DNA of 64,000 nt from Paenibacillus kribbensis (GTDB lineage Bacteria > Bacillota > Bacilli > Paenibacillales > Paenibacillaceae): NCBI RefSeq assembly GCF_002240415.1, contig NZ_CP020028.1:4303501-4367500 (forward strand). Direction: 5' to 3'. A program made the position numbers and the translations under genes. Shown here one piece after another: positions 62,741 through 64,000 of the stretch. The notes beneath the pieces were generated by a model that had not been told where the DNA came from, searched no databases, and saw only the letters and a list, made by a program, of their open reading frames with translations. The stretch's first letter is position 1. The number at the start of each line of letters is the position of its first letter.

Positions 62741-63214
62741 GTGGAACAGCCAGCATTCGGAACCTACTTAAAGCAGCAGCGTGAACAAAAGCAATGGAGC
62801 ATTAACCAATTGGCAGATGCCGCAGGCATTAGTAATTCACAAATTTCCCGCATTGAAAACGGGCTGCGCGGAGTCCCCAAGCCCTCTACTCTCCGCAAAA
62901 TAGCGGACGCACTCGGCGTATCCTATACCGAAATGATGAAAGTCGCCGGTTATTGGGAGAACGACGATTCAATAGAGCAGCATTCACACGAACCTTATCG
63001 TTCTACTGTGCCGGATTGGGCAACCTCCAAGGACCGCCGGGATTTCAAAAAAATGCTGGAGGAAGACGACGAATTAATGTTCGACGGCATTCCGCTGAAT
63101 GAGACTGACCGTCAACGGATCAAGGATGTGTTAACAGGTCTGTTCTGGGAAGCCAAGCAAATGAACAAGCACAAGAAGTCCCAAGAGCCCCGGGCGGGCA
63201 AAGATCAAGGATAG
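62741..63214 (+). CDS. XRE-family repressor of the tail locus
   Basis: 157 aa from GTG 62741 (GGGAG, 8-base spacing), giving VEQPAFGTYLKQQREQKQWSINQL. The helix-turn-helix is QLADAAGISNSQISRIENGLRGVPKPSTLRKIADALGVSYTEMM (~20-65). A charged helical C-terminus (~95-157) may carry dimerisation. A TATAAT at 62692-62697 could be its -10 box. It is paired with an ImmA/IrrE protease gene 11 bases downstream, the arrangement that keeps PBSX and ICEBs1-like elements silent until DNA damage. Confidence 0.88.
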   Translation: MEQPAFGTYLKQQREQKQWSINQLADAAGISNSQISRIENGLRGVPKPSTLRKIADALGVSYTEMMKVAGYWENDDSIEQHSHEPYRSTVPDWATSKDRRDFKKMLEEDDELMFDGIPLNETDRQRIKDVLTGLFWEAKQMNKHKKSQEPRAGKDQG

Positions 63215-63225
63215 CAGGTGATCGT

Positions 63226-63651
63226 ATGAAAGAACTCATTCACAAACTCGTCCGAAAATACCGTACCAACTGCCCCTTTGATATTGCAAAAGCGCTCGGT
63301 ATCCATATCCGTTATTGCGATCTGGGTTCCACAACCAAAGGGCTGTATTACCACAAGCTGCGCAGAAAATTTATTGTCATCCACGATGGCCTTACACCGG
63401 AATGGAGACGGTTTGTTTGTGCGCACGAATTGGGGCATGACCGACTGCATAAAGGCATCAGCCGCTTTTTTATAGAGGAGCATTCCTACTTTTCTCCAGG
63501 AAAATTTGAACAGCAGGCCAATCGTTTTGCCGTGCTTTTGCTGAGTGAGGGAAAACCTCCACTGGCTGACGAAACGCTGGAGCACTATTTGCCCCGGATT
63601 GGGCTGCCCAAAGAGACTGCTCTTTTTTTTGATCACAAGACAGAACATTAG
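63226..63651 (+). CDS. ImmA/IrrE-family metallo-endopeptidase
   Basis: 141 aa. The zinc motif HELGH lies in RRFVCAHELGHDRLHKG (~65-82), followed by EQQANRFAVLLL, whose Glu is the third ligand. The start ATG 63226 lies 11 bases after the XRE stop, with AGCAGGTGATC upstream. In ICEBs1, ImmA cleaves the partner repressor ImmR. By analogy this protein would cut the XRE repressor and free the arpU-like gene. Confidence 0.92.
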   Translation: MKELIHKLVRKYRTNCPFDIAKALGIHIRYCDLGSTTKGLYYHKLRRKFIVIHDGLTPEWRRFVCAHELGHDRLHKGISRFFIEEHSYFSPGKFEQQANRFAVLLLSEGKPPLADETLEHYLPRIGLPKETALFFDHKTEH

Positions 63652-63887
63652 TTCCTATTTCGATGGCTTAGATTTTTGCATTATTTGATTCTCGATCCTC
63701 AAATCTAGTTACTGTTTATTGCTTCCTCCTCAATATAGGTGATTTGACGACGGCTTTAACAACCGATATATCAAAAAATCTTAGTACTTTGATATAAAAT
63801 AGAAGTTATTTTTACAATCATCTGATAAAATGTGGACGTAAGCGGTTGCTCTAATTCATTCATTTTATGGGAGGTTGAAGGAACAAC
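63652..63887. promoter_or_regulatory. Upstream region of a secreted-protein gene, with a dyad
   Basis: An 8-bp inverted repeat, ATATCAAA (63768-63775) and TTTGATAT (63788-63795), lies about 95 bases before ATG 63888. AT-rich segments such as GATATAAAAT and GATAAAATG could be -10 elements, but none has a clear -35 partner. No gene seen. Confidence 0.35.
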
Positions 63888-64000
63888 ATGAATTCATGGA
63901 AAAAAATCTCGTCACTCTTGACGACCGCCGCGCTTCTGTTCGGATGTCTTGGTACAGCAGCAGCGGACCCGGCAGCCAATGCAGGAACAGCGAATGCGGC
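63888..64000 (+). CDS. Secreted protein, N-terminal fragment (3' truncated by window)
   Basis: ATG 63888 is preceded by GGGAGG at 63869-63874 and by a closer GAAGGA. The 37 visible residues form a signal peptide: basic NSWKK, hydrophobic SSLLTTAALLFGCLGTAAA and a likely signal peptidase I cut after TAAA-D, followed by Ala/Asn-rich sequence. The FGC could be read as a weak lipobox. The mature protein is outside the window, so no function can be given. Confidence 0.75.
   Translation, partial: MNSWKKISSLLTTAALLFGCLGTAAADPAANAGTANA

Overview
The window looks like chromosome from a Paenibacillus polymyxa-type firmicute. The base composition is moderate, AGGAGG-type ribosome binding sites are common, GTG and TTG starts occur, and it carries a paenan-like exopolysaccharide locus and a PBSX-type phage-tail locus. 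The species call is inference; no rRNA or tRNA gene is present to anchor it.

Region 1 (0.6-21.3 kb, all minus strand) is an exopolysaccharide operon of the Wzx/Wzy type. In transcription order it encodes a Wzz-like co-polymerase, a BY-kinase-like ATPase, GalU, an initiating sugar-phosphate transferase, a GT2 enzyme, a Wzy/ligase-family protein, a WecB/TagA/CpsF glycosyltransferase, a second Wzy/ligase-family protein, a Wzx flippase, a GT2 enzyme, three GT4 enzymes, UDP-glucose dehydrogenase, bifunctional ManC and two exported or anchored glycosidases. UDP-Glc, UDP-GlcA and GDP-Man are therefore supplied within the operon. A c-di-GMP-I (GEMM) riboswitch precedes the GH26 gene, so the distal glycosidases seem to be controlled separately. 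A structured inverted-repeat region of about 0.6 kb separates ugd from manC.

Region 2 (21.6-40.6 kb) is core genome: a NarL-type two-component pair next to the EPS promoter, glutamate synthase large subunit (gltB), a UPF0173 hydrolase, a SleB-like cell-wall hydrolase, thpR, a D-2-hydroxyacid dehydrogenase, a THUMP/UPF0020-like methyltransferase, an LLM flavin oxidoreductase, dgt and a peptide ABC transporter. MITE-like repeats flank the LLM-dgt pair.

Region 3 (41.5-59.3 kb, minus strand) is a contractile-tail (PBSX/Xkd-type) operon: tail terminator, sheath, tube, tail-assembly chaperone with a -1 frameshift site, tape measure, LysM protein, baseplate proteins, two XkdU-fibre modules, holin and GH25 lysozyme. 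No terminase, portal, capsid or integrase gene is visible, so it reads as an R-type tailocin. Its probable controllers lie at 62-63.7 kb: an ArpU-type activator, an XRE repressor and an ImmA/IrrE protease. A LexA-type box and a leader terminator stand just before the tail genes.

Region 4 (59.4-61.9 kb), between the tail operon and its regulators, is a graveyard: an IS3 transposase remnant, a DHDPS-family gene with an in-frame TGA, a frameshifted EamA transporter and a fragment of an aminoglycoside 6-adenylyltransferase. The window ends in the first codons of a secreted protein. Work was by eye; family calls rest on motifs and gene order, not on database searches.
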